From Bacillota bacterium (GTDB taxonomy: Bacteria; Bacillota; Clostridia; Acetivibrionales; DSM-2933): a DNA stretch of 5,187 nucleotides. Below, one piece after another: positions 1-5,187 of this stretch. A program made the translations under genes and the position numbers. Below the pieces are notes generated by a model that was not told the DNA's origin, searched no databases, and worked only from the letters and a program-made list of their open reading frames with translations. Position 1 is the first letter of the stretch. Each line of letters begins with the position of its first letter. The stretch covers positions 1 to 5,187 of the forward strand of contig JAUZPS010000375.1 in NCBI GenBank assembly GCA_030705945.1. Direction: 5' to 3'.

Positions 1-18
1 AATAAATATATAAAAAAT

Positions 19-51
19 AAAAAAAGATTGGAATTATTCCAGCCTTTTTTT
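19..51. terminator. bidirectional intrinsic terminator hairpin
   Basis: Bases 19-33 pair with 37-51 around a TTA loop. The core TGGAA/TTCCA (29-33/37-41) is extended by 28/42 and 26/44 and by a run of seven A:T pairs (19-25/45-51), with one mismatch and one wobble near 27-28/42-43 depending on strand. A T run follows the core on both strands, so it can stop transcription either way. On the minus strand it lies 32 bases beyond the stop of the broken LRR frame at 83-217, and is its natural terminator. On the + strand it could end a gene lying left of the window. Confidence 0.75.
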
Positions 52-82
52 ATTTAGCATTTTTAATGCCTGTCTCAATAAC

Positions 83-217
83 TTACCTCATGCATCTAGC
101 AAATGCCTCCCTACCAAATGTCGCTACACCTTCTGGTATACTTATACTGATTAGACTGCTACCATAAAATGCCCAACTGCCGTGTACTGTCTGAAGGAAA
201 AACGAAAAAGCGAAGTA
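83..217 (-). pseudogene. C-terminal remnant of a BspA-like leucine-rich repeat (LRR_5) protein
   Basis: Read on the minus strand, this 44-codon open stretch runs from just after a TGA (218-220) to a TAA at 83-85. Residues 13-42 fit the LRR_5 (BspA/Treponema-type) repeat very well: SWAFYGSSLISISIPEGV, then an ATFGREAFARC stretch that begins the next repeat. The typical repeat is AF-GC-SL-SI-IP-GV-IG--AF--C. Compared with that consensus, one residue (the usual Cys before SSL) is missing. There is no start codon before the match and no further repeats upstream, so it is a truncated tail and not a working gene. Intact relatives are usually large, secreted or surface proteins with many such repeats. 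The terminator at 19-51 lies directly downstream on the same strand, which supports this being the true 3' end of a former gene. The first 12 residues do not fit the repeat and may be junction sequence. Confidence 0.5.
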
Positions 218-302
218 TCAAGTGTATCCTGAGACAGTTGATGAATATAATTTTTAAGATGATACGTGATAATATTTTTAATATATGAGTATTGTGGAAG
301 TA

Positions 303-332
303 TTCATAAGTATAGTATTATATTCATATAAT
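303..332 (+). promoter_or_regulatory. probable promoter of the kinase/regulator operon
   Basis: A perfect -10 box TATAAT lies at 327-332. The best upstream partner is TTCATA at 303-308 (four of six matches to TTGACA) with an 18-base spacer. Transcription would begin near 339, leaving a leader of about 60 bases before the kinase ATG at 399. The weak -35 and the palindrome covering the -10 suggest a regulated promoter. The region is very AT-rich, so the exact choice of boxes is uncertain. Confidence 0.45.
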
Positions 333-336
333 ACTA
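313..336. promoter_or_regulatory. candidate operator: perfect 24-base palindrome over the -10 box
   Basis: Two 11-base arms, TAGTATTATAT (313-323) and ATATAATACTA (326-336), are perfect inverted copies separated by TC. The right arm contains the TATAAT -10 box, and the left arm carries the same box on the minus strand. Upstream are further copies of the arm motif: AGTATT at 288-293 and 299-304, and AGTATA at 309-314, spaced 11 and 10 bases apart and so on one face of the helix. TATTCATA also occurs twice, 20 bases apart (301-308 and 321-328). This looks like a binding array for a dimeric regulator, possibly the response regulator encoded downstream. The protein that binds it is inference. Confidence 0.5.
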
Positions 337-398
337 ATTTTTGGATATACAAATTGTACTAAAGGGAATGTTTAATGAAAACATAAGGGTGTAACAAT

Positions 399-1547
399 AT
401 GGTGAATACTAGCTATAAAACTGAACGTATAATTCACTTTCTATTTATCATAATTGTTTTTATAAATGGTTCCTTCACTATAGACGATTCAAATTTTAAG
501 TCATTCATATTAATTATTTTATTGTTTGTATTTGTAAGCCAGGTAAGACATACTTTCAATTTGAACAATATTGCTTTTTTAGTAACCATTTTCATAAATA
601 TTGGGTTGACATTTTATATTCATAATCAATTTGGTGGCTTTTCATACTTGCTTATCTATATTACACTAATTGACAGTTTGATCTTTCTTGGTTTTGAAGC
701 TTATCCACTATGTGTAATAATATCAGGTTTTCTTATATATTTTCTAAAAAATAAAAGTGCTGATTCCATAATGCTAAGTATTATAATATTCTTTCTGACC
801 TATGTGTTTGCCAAGCATATAAAGAGGCTGAGAGATAGCATTAAAAAGATAGAGTATCTTTATGATGAGAATAGAAATTACAGCTATGAGCTTGAGGAAA
901 CAAAAAAGAGGATTGAAAACTTTGCGAAAATGGTAGAAAAAGTTTCGCAATTGGAAGAAAGAAATAGAATATCAAGAGAAATACATGATTCAATAGGTCA
1001 TAAGCTTACGGGTATACTAATGCAATTGGAAGCATGTATACGGGTTGGTGAGGTTGATGAAAAAAAGAGCAAAGAGCTTTTACACTTGGTGAGGGACAAT
1101 CTTAAACAGTGCTCAGAGACATTAAGACAGACGGTAAAAGGCTTAAAACCTACGAAAATTAAGGATAGGATGTTATCAATAAAGCAAATGATTTCAAGCT
1201 TTGAAAAGGCAACATGCGTAAAAATAAATTACCAAATCAGGGGTATGAGGTACAAGCTTAACCCATCTATTGAAATGGTAATTTACAGAAATATTCAAGA
1301 AGCGCTAACGAATTCAGTAAGACATGGTAAAGCCAGCGCAATAGATGTAATTCTGGAGTACAATGATGATAAAATTGTCTTAAGTGTCAGAGATAATGGA
1401 GTAGGTTGCGATCAAATTCATGCAGGAATGGGTATATCAGGTATGGATGAAAGGGTGAGAGTAATCGGAGGTAAAATTGAGATTTATAATGGGAATGGAT
1501 TAATAATTAAAACAGTTATTCCAATAATTATGAAGCAGGTGGTATAA
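399..1547 (+). CDS. membrane sensor histidine kinase, DesK/NarX type (HisKA_3 + HATPase_c)
   Basis: This 382-residue kinase autophosphorylates on a histidine and should phosphorylate the response regulator encoded next. About six hydrophobic segments fill residues 11-138 (roughly 11-28, 34-48, 56-74, 81-99, 102-116, 121-138) with only short loops, so there is no sizeable external sensor domain. A charged linker, probably a signalling coiled coil, covers 139-190. The HisKA_3 domain carries REIHDSIGHKL, with His196 as phosphoacceptor and D197...H201 as the DxxxH phosphatase-type motif. The ATP-binding domain shows the N box around Asn305 (EALTNSVRHG), the G1 box DNGVG (332-336) and the G2 box GMGISGM (343-349). 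The start ATG has AAGGGTG seven bases upstream. Its stop is two bases from the regulator gene, so the two are co-transcribed. In layout and architecture it resembles LnrJ (YfiJ) and DesK-type sensors. The signal is not identifiable from sequence. Confidence 0.93.
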   Translation: MVNTSYKTERIIHFLFIIIVFINGSFTIDDSNFKSFILIILLFVFVSQVRHTFNLNNIAFLVTIFINIGLTFYIHNQFGGFSYLLIYITLIDSLIFLGFEAYPLCVIISGFLIYFLKNKSADSIMLSIIIFFLTYVFAKHIKRLRDSIKKIEYLYDENRNYSYELEETKKRIENFAKMVEKVSQLEERNRISREIHDSIGHKLTGILMQLEACIRVGEVDEKKSKELLHLVRDNLKQCSETLRQTVKGLKPTKIKDRMLSIKQMISSFEKATCVKINYQIRGMRYKLNPSIEMVIYRNIQEALTNSVRHGKASAIDVILEYNDDKIVLSVRDNGVGCDQIHAGMGISGMDERVRVIGGKIEIYNGNGLIIKTVIPIIMKQVV

Positions 1548-1549
1548 AT

Positions 1550-2188
1550 ATGCCTATAAACATTTTGATAGTTGATGATGATGATATTATATTGAGTAGC
1601 TTAAAACTCATCATGGATCTTGATTGCGATATTAATGTTAAAGGATTATGCAAGAACGGTGATGTAGCCTATAAGGCTATATTACAGGGGCAAGACATTG
1701 ATGTTATTCTAATGGATATTCAAATGCCTGTCTGTAATGGTATTATTGCAACAAAAAAGATACTTGAGTTGCGTAGTAGTATAAAGGTTATAGTTTTGAC
1801 AACCTTTGATGATGATGAATATATCTATGAAGCATTGAAGAATGGCGCGATGGGATATATGCTGAAAAATTCGTCTCCTGACAAGATTATTGAGGCTGTG
1901 AAGGTGGTACAAGGTGGTAACCTTTTAATGCATTCCAATATTGCGTTGAAGATACCAGGTTTATTAAAGAAGGAGAAGAAGATAGTACTGGATTCTCTTG
2001 GGCTGTCCAACATAGAACTTAATATAATGAAGTTCATAGCAAAAGGACATACCAATAAGGAAATATCAGAAGAGCTATATCTTGCAGAAGGGACGGTTAA
2101 AAACAAAATAACCGAAATTTTTAACAAATTAGGGCTAAGAGATAGGACTCAGATTGCAATATACTATCTAAATAATTGTGGAGGATAG
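1550..2188 (+). CDS. NarL/LuxR-type two-component response regulator
   Basis: This is a 212-residue DNA-binding regulator, the partner of the kinase just upstream (two-base gap; ribosome site AGGTGG at 1537-1542 lies inside the kinase's last codons). The receiver domain spans about residues 3-120, with the acidic pocket D9-D11, phosphoacceptor Asp56 in ILMDIQMP, the conserved Thr84/Thr85 in VLTTF, and Lys106 in YMLKN. A linker leads to a LuxR-type helix-turn-helix at about 150-206, with the recognition region GHTNKEISEELYLAEGTVKN and the family tail KLGLRDRTQ. All key residues are present and the length is normal for the family, so it should be active. Phosphorylation would promote dimerisation and binding to dyad sites. 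The palindromes at 2211-2224 (before the ABC genes) and 313-336 (before the kinase) are the natural candidates. It resembles LnrK (YfiK) and DesR in type and context. Confidence 0.95.
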   Translation: MPINILIVDDDDIILSSLKLIMDLDCDINVKGLCKNGDVAYKAILQGQDIDVILMDIQMPVCNGIIATKKILELRSSIKVIVLTTFDDDEYIYEALKNGAMGYMLKNSSPDKIIEAVKVVQGGNLLMHSNIALKIPGLLKKEKKIVLDSLGLSNIELNIMKFIAKGHTNKEISEELYLAEGTVKNKITEIFNKLGLRDRTQIAIYYLNNCGG

Positions 2189-2210
2189 AATTTATAACTA
2201 CTAACATCTT

Positions 2211-2224
2211 GTGACTTAAGTCAC
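2211..2224. promoter_or_regulatory. candidate activator site: perfect 14-base palindrome before the ABC genes
   Basis: GTGACTTAAGTCAC is a perfect palindrome 88 bases before the ATPase start, followed by an A run (2227-2232). -10-like boxes lie at 2237-2242 (TATTAT), 2242-2247 (TATGAT) and 2255-2260 (TATAAC), but none has a good -35, and the palindrome occupies that place for the nearest boxes. This is what an activator-dependent promoter looks like. A NarL/LuxR-type dimer binds such dyads, and the regulator is encoded immediately upstream. No T run follows the palindrome, so it is not a terminator for the regulator gene. Binding is inferred. Confidence 0.55.
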
Positions 2225-2236
2225 TCAAAAAATGCC

Positions 2237-2260
2237 TATTATATGATAAAGTTATATAAC
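2237..2260 (+). promoter_or_regulatory. possible -10 region of the ABC exporter promoter
   Basis: Overlapping AT-rich hexamers TATTAT (2237-2242), TATGAT (2242-2247) and TATAAC (2255-2260, within the palindrome GTTATATAAC at 2251-2260) could each serve as a -10 box. Transcription would start between about 2249 and 2267, leaving a leader of 45-63 bases. None has a clear -35, so the start point cannot be fixed by eye. Confidence 0.35.
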
Positions 2261-2296
2261 AATACACATATATACATAGCGCTATTTATAATAAAC

Positions 2297-2303
2297 AGGG
2301 GAG
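2297..2303 (+). promoter_or_regulatory. ribosome binding site that fixes a TTG start
   Basis: AGGGGAG lies eight bases before the TTG at 2312. The next in-frame ATG is codon 48, beyond the Walker A motif, so only the TTG can give a working ATPase. Confidence 0.8.
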
Positions 2304-2311
2304 TGGATTAA

Positions 2312-3247
2312 TTGCCTATTGTTAAAGTAAACAATCTGGTTAAGCGATATGGCAGCATATTGGCAGTAGATAACTTATGTCTGTCTATAGAAAAAGGCGA
2401 AACATTCGGTCTGGTTGGCCCAAACTGTGCTGGAAAAAGTACAACAATCAAAATGCTCGTTGGGTTATTAAAACCTGATAGGGGTGAAATATTTATAAAT
2501 GGCATAGATATTGTCCAAAACCATAAAGAAATCAAGAGAAACATAGGACTTGTACCCCAGGATGTTGCCATATATGAAAATATGTCTGCAAGAGAAAATA
2601 TAGAATTTTTCGGAAGCCTTTATGGGTTATATGGTAAAAATCTTAAAGAAATGGCTAGCGAAGCTTTAGAATTTTCAGGCCTCTATGAAAAACAAAATGA
2701 ACGGCCAAAAAAGTTTTCAGGTGGTATGAAAAGAAGACTCAATATTGCATGCTCAATAGTACATAAACCACAAATCCTTATTATGGATGAGCCAACTGTC
2801 GGGATAGATGCTCAATCAAGAAATCATATTTTATCTTCTGTTAAAGAACTGGGAAAGTCGGGTACAACAGTAATTTATACAAGTCATTATATGGAAGAAG
2901 TAGAGAGCTTATGCACCCGGATAGGTATAGTTGACTTTGGAAGGATTATTGCGATTGGGAATAAGAATGAGCTAAAAAATCTTATTGATTCTGAAGAAAT
3001 AGTAGCCATGGAGCTTGATAATACTAGTGATTTCAGGTTGGATGAATTAAGCAGTCTTGATGAAGTAAGTAGCGCCGTATTACATGGAAACCAACTGCAA
3101 ATTGTTACCAGCAATTCACATGGTATTTTGCAGGATATAATTGAAATAATCCTTAGACAAGACAAAAAAATTATAAATATCAATCTAAACACACCTTCAC
3201 TGGAAAATGTATTTCTCAAACTAACAGGAAGAAATCTAAGGGATTAG
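2312..3247 (+). CDS. ABC-2 type exporter ATP-binding protein
   Basis: This 311-residue cytoplasmic ATPase should drive export by the two permeases encoded next. It contains Walker A GPNCAGKST (36-44), the Q loop at Gln83 (VPQD), the signature FSGGM (135-139), Walker B ILIMDEP (155-161) with catalytic Glu160, the D loop GIDAQSR, and the H loop at His192 (TSHYMEE). The C-terminal extension (about 220-311) ends with PSLENVFLKLTGRNL, typical of drug and antibiotic exporter ATPases of the DrrA/CcmA-like group and of LnrL (YfiL). One oddity is Walker A position 39, usually Gly in this group, which is Cys; the required G36...G41-K42-S43 frame is intact, so activity is expected. Translation starts at TTG with a strong ribosome site. 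It begins 123 bases after the regulator gene, behind its own likely promoter, and ends 12 bases before the first permease. Confidence 0.95.
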   Translation: MPIVKVNNLVKRYGSILAVDNLCLSIEKGETFGLVGPNCAGKSTTIKMLVGLLKPDRGEIFINGIDIVQNHKEIKRNIGLVPQDVAIYENMSARENIEFFGSLYGLYGKNLKEMASEALEFSGLYEKQNERPKKFSGGMKRRLNIACSIVHKPQILIMDEPTVGIDAQSRNHILSSVKELGKSGTTVIYTSHYMEEVESLCTRIGIVDFGRIIAIGNKNELKNLIDSEEIVAMELDNTSDFRLDELSSLDEVSSAVLHGNQLQIVTSNSHGILQDIIEIILRQDKKIININLNTPSLENVFLKLTGRNLRD

Positions 3248-3259
3248 AGGTGCAATTAA

Positions 3260-4036
3260 GTGAGGTTTTACTACATAGCATTAAAAGAAATAAAATCTTT
3301 TATAAAAAATCCATATATAATTCCACCTTTATTGATAGTTCATTTCTTGCAGTTTGTTATATCGATAAATGTATTTAACAATTTTGTAGGCGAGTCAACT
3401 ATTACAAAAAATACTTTTGCAACAATTGAAATTATTAATAAAAATAACAATACAAATATTGTTATTTTTTATGGCGCATTTATACTAACTCAGCTTTTAG
3501 CATTATCATCAATTATTGTAGCTGCTTACATAACTTCGGAATGGGAAAATAAGACATATGATAGAATACTTGTATCACCTTTAAGTATATTTCAGATAAA
3601 TATCGGTATTTTTTCTGGGTATATAACACTTATGATTATTATATCAGCTTTGTTTATGTTTCTTATATCAGTTCTGTATGGTTTTGACTGGGGCGGCGCG
3701 TATTTTAATATATTTATTATAACTGTATCCCTTTCCTTTGTATGTGTGACCTTTGCCATGCTCATATCAAACATTTTTAAGCAAACAAAGATTGTTGCCA
3801 GCATAGCTACCTTTACTGTTGTAGCATTTATATTTTTAAGCGGCGGGCTTTTCGCAGGTGCTGTATTTAATAAAATAAGCAGGTATACATTGATAAGATG
3901 GGCATTTGATGCATATATTTCCGTTATTGAAGGCAAACCTTTAGGCTCGGTTTCAATAAACTTAATAAATATTTTATTGACTGGAATTATTTTTATGGCA
4001 ATTTACATTATGATAACCCGAAAGGGGGATAGATAG
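3260..4036 (+). CDS. ABC-2 type permease, short form
   Basis: This 258-residue membrane protein is probably one half of the exporter channel, paired with the permease encoded next. Hydrophobic segments lie at about 20-37, 67-91, 110-139, 149-170, 177-200 and 233-253, the six-helix ABC-2 plan. The cytoplasmic coupling region after segment 2 carries SEWENKTYDRILVSPLS (93-109), matching the E-x-x-x-T-x-x-x-L-x-x-x-P-L pattern of the ABC-2 family. The external loop between segments 1 and 2 is only about 29 residues (38-66), Asn/Ile-rich, whereas related Lnr-type permeases have a domain of 100 residues or more there and run to nearly 400 residues. It starts with GTG, with AGAGGTG seven bases upstream; the next Met codon is residue 125, so this start is well supported. 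The frame is intact, so the short loop is a real property and not a frameshift. Substrate unknown. Confidence 0.9.
   Translation: MRFYYIALKEIKSFIKNPYIIPPLLIVHFLQFVISINVFNNFVGESTITKNTFATIEIINKNNNTNIVIFYGAFILTQLLALSSIIVAAYITSEWENKTYDRILVSPLSIFQINIGIFSGYITLMIIISALFMFLISVLYGFDWGGAYFNIFIITVSLSFVCVTFAMLISNIFKQTKIVASIATFTVVAFIFLSGGLFAGAVFNKISRYTLIRWAFDAYISVIEGKPLGSVSINLINILLTGIIFMAIYIMITRKGDR
4022..4027 (+). promoter_or_regulatory. ribosome binding site that fixes a TTG start
   Basis: AAGGGG (within a longer AAAGGGGGAT) lies inside the end of the first permease gene, about 11 bases before the TTG at 4039. The next in-frame ATG is codon 24, in the middle of the first membrane helix, so the TTG is preferred. 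Confidence 0.65.
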
Positions 4037-4038
4037 AT

Positions 4039-5085
4039 TTGAATAGTATAAAAATAGCAGCAAATTTTGCAAGGAGAATATTAAGAGAATATCAGGCCTT
4101 GGCTTTGATGCTTATATTACCTCTTTTTACAGGAGTGATTGCTGTAAACATAAGTACAAACTACAGTATAGACAAGGTAGGTATAACTGATAAGATTGAT
4201 AAATCACATCCCCTTGTAAAGCAAATAGAAGAGACTGGCAAGTTCGAAGTAAAGTTTATTAATGAAAAGGAAATGAATGATAAAATTATCAATAAAGAAA
4301 TAAATATAGGGATTGTTATACCTGATAAATTCGGTAAAAATAAATCACCAGATAAAGAGCCTTTTAAAGTAGTCTGTCTTATCCAGAATGCAAATGTAAT
4401 TTTTCTAAGGTTGCTGATTGACGGCTATGTAAGGAAAATCCTTAATATTAAAACTCCATCTCACATAATAAATGTCCAAAGCAATATAGTTGCCCAAAAG
4501 ACATCTCTTGGTTTTTTTCTGCTTTTTATTTTACTTTTTTCCGGAACATGTACGGAACTGCTATTGGAGGATAAAAAGGATAAAACTTATATACGTTATT
4601 TTTGTGCGCCTGTAAAAGAGGCGGAAATATATATTGGCGCATTTATAACAAACCTTGTATTGGGCACTGTTCAGATTGTGTTTTTTCTGCTGGTATCAAA
4701 GATTATATTCAACTTCGATTGGAAAGTACCTGTAATGTATGTATTTACAATACTGGTTACATTTCTTATTACTTCTATAGGGATAAGTATAGGTCTGGTA
4801 GGTTTTATTAAAGACAGTAAGGTTTATTCTTTTGCAAACGCGTTAATAGCTATATTCACATGTTTTTTTGGAGGATCATATTTCAGTTCCAGTTTGATGG
4901 GTGAAAATTTAGATAAAATTGCCAACTTATTTCCCCAGAAATGGGCAACACAGGCATATGAGAAGCTAGCAAATGGCCAAAGTTTTGCAGATATAGGCCA
5001 AAATCTAATAATAATGCTGTTATTTGCCGCTGTTTTATTTACATTCGGTATTAATACACTAAGACCATCCGAAGCTGATTTATAA
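4039..5085 (+). CDS. ABC-2 type permease with external domain (ABC2_membrane_3 type)
   Basis: This 348-residue membrane protein is the second, longer permease of the exporter. Segment 1 (about 20-37) is followed by an external domain of roughly 115 residues (38-152) with a mixed polar make-up, then segments at about 155-175, 196-219, 230-255, 262-284 and 320-338. A cytoplasmic stretch ELLLEDKKDKTYIRYFCAPV (173-192) occupies the coupling-helix place, with the family pattern E-D-x-x-x-x-T-x-x-R-x-x-x-x-P-V. The late segment GGSYFSSSL (278-286) followed by FPQKWATQAYEKL matches the conserved end of ABC-2 permeases of the LnrN/YhaP kind. It begins two bases after the stop of the first permease, so the two are almost certainly translated together and form a heterodimer with the shared ATPase. 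Start is TTG. It is the last gene of the operon, and a hairpin follows its stop. Substrate unknown; a hydrophobic or membrane-active compound is inferred from context. Confidence 0.92.
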   Translation: MNSIKIAANFARRILREYQALALMLILPLFTGVIAVNISTNYSIDKVGITDKIDKSHPLVKQIEETGKFEVKFINEKEMNDKIINKEINIGIVIPDKFGKNKSPDKEPFKVVCLIQNANVIFLRLLIDGYVRKILNIKTPSHIINVQSNIVAQKTSLGFFLLFILLFSGTCTELLLEDKKDKTYIRYFCAPVKEAEIYIGAFITNLVLGTVQIVFFLLVSKIIFNFDWKVPVMYVFTILVTFLITSIGISIGLVGFIKDSKVYSFANALIAIFTCFFGGSYFSSSLMGENLDKIANLFPQKWATQAYEKLANGQSFADIGQNLIIMLLFAAVLFTFGINTLRPSEADL

Positions 5086-5120
5086 GTGGAGTAAAAGATA
5101 AGCCATCATTTACTCCAGTT
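5084..5120. terminator. strong hairpin after the exporter operon, no T run
   Basis: TGGAGTAAA (5087-5095) pairs perfectly with TTTACTCCA (5109-5117). The stem continues inward by GAT/ATC (5097-5099/5105-5107) across one mismatch around the loop AAGCC, and outward by AA/TT across another. It starts at the stop codon of the last permease gene. No T run follows, so it may stabilise the mRNA end or help termination instead of being a full intrinsic terminator. Confidence 0.5.
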
Positions 5121-5187
5121 CTAACTGCATTAGCAAAAGAAAGCAATTGTCATATAAACGAGTTTCTAATATGAATATCCACCAATC
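5121..5187. other. right edge, no gene supported
   Basis: Non-coding as far as can be seen. A + strand frame stays open between stops at 5076 and 5172-5174 and reads like protein (DKPSFTPVLTALAKESNCHI), but it has no start codon and overlaps both the end of the permease gene and the hairpin. A minus-strand frame is open from the window edge to a stop within the hairpin, about 26 codons. Neither is long enough to call. Confidence 0.3.

Noticed and set aside
169..288. Short + strand frame from an ATG at 169 (MPNCRVLSEGKTKK...)
   Set aside because: About 39 codons, no ribosome site, and it runs over the region better explained by the minus-strand LRR-like remnant.
375..386. Tiny open frame ATG-AAA-ACA-TAA with AAAGGG eight bases upstream, just before the kinase gene
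   Set aside because: A three-codon frame in AT-rich leader sequence is easily a chance event; nothing else suggests leader-peptide control.
1709..2127. Minus-strand open frames across the response regulator gene
   Set aside because: They are shadows of a gene whose receiver and helix-turn-helix motifs are unmistakable on the + strand.
2211..2224. The 14-base palindrome as a terminator of the regulator gene
   Set aside because: The stem would leave almost no loop and is followed by an A run, not a T run, on the + strand.
2287..2292. Perfect TATAAT just before the ATPase ribosome site
   Set aside because: Transcription would begin inside the ribosome site and there is no -35 at the right distance, so it is probably chance in AT-rich sequence.
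2308..3219. Minus-strand open frames across the ATPase gene
   Set aside because: They have no recognisable motifs and lie wholly opposite a clear ABC ATPase.
3592..3936. Minus-strand open frame of 114 codons opposite the first permease
   Set aside because: The + strand frame shows the ABC-2 helix pattern and coupling motif; the opposite frame is an antisense by-product.
4602..4811. Alternative + strand frame of 69 codons inside the second permease gene
   Set aside because: Cys/Tyr-rich shifted reading of the permease with no ribosome site of its own.

Overview
This AT-rich window looks chromosomal and comes from a low-GC Firmicute, most likely a Clostridia-type organism. The reasons are the low GC content, strong purine-rich ribosome binding sites, mixed ATG/GTG/TTG starts and protein families typical of that group. 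The species cannot be read from the sequence. Five complete genes all lie on the + strand and form one functional module: a sensor kinase and response regulator (399-2188), a 123-base regulatory gap, then an ABC-2 type exporter made of one ATPase and two different permeases (2312-5085).

Left flank (1-398): a symmetrical hairpin flanked by A and T runs sits at 19-51 and can act as a terminator on either strand. On the minus strand, just before it in reading direction, is a 44-codon open stretch (83-217). Its C-terminal half closely resembles a BspA-type leucine-rich repeat (LRR_5) and ends in a stop codon, so it looks like the broken tail of a lost gene. A short inverted repeat (70-77 / 230-237) brackets it. 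From 288 to 336 lies a promoter region with repeated AGTATT and TATTCATA boxes and a perfect 24-base palindrome that contains a consensus -10 box. This is the probable control region of the kinase gene.

Centre (399-2188): the histidine kinase has about six membrane segments and almost no external domain, a DesK/NarX-type HisKA_3 phosphoacceptor domain and an HATPase_c domain. Two bases after its stop begins a NarL/LuxR-type response regulator. The kinase probably senses something in or at the membrane, or the state of the transporter, and passes the phosphate to Asp56 of the regulator.

Right (2189-5187): the gap holds a perfect 14-base palindrome (2211-2224) just upstream of -10-like boxes with no good -35. 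This is the arrangement expected for an activator-dependent promoter, and the response regulator is the obvious candidate to bind it. The ATPase and two permeases follow with gaps of 12 and 2 bases, starting with TTG, GTG and TTG. The permeases are unequal: the first lacks the large external domain that the second has. A strong hairpin without a T run follows the last stop.

Overall order (kinase, LuxR-type regulator, ATPase, permease, permease) matches that of the Bacillus subtilis linearmycin resistance locus lnrJKLMN (yfiJKLMN). The best reading is therefore a self-contained sense-and-export module for a membrane-active or hydrophobic compound such as an antibiotic or lipid. The substrate is inferred from layout, not shown by sequence. 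No CRISPR, tRNA, rRNA or intact mobile element was seen.
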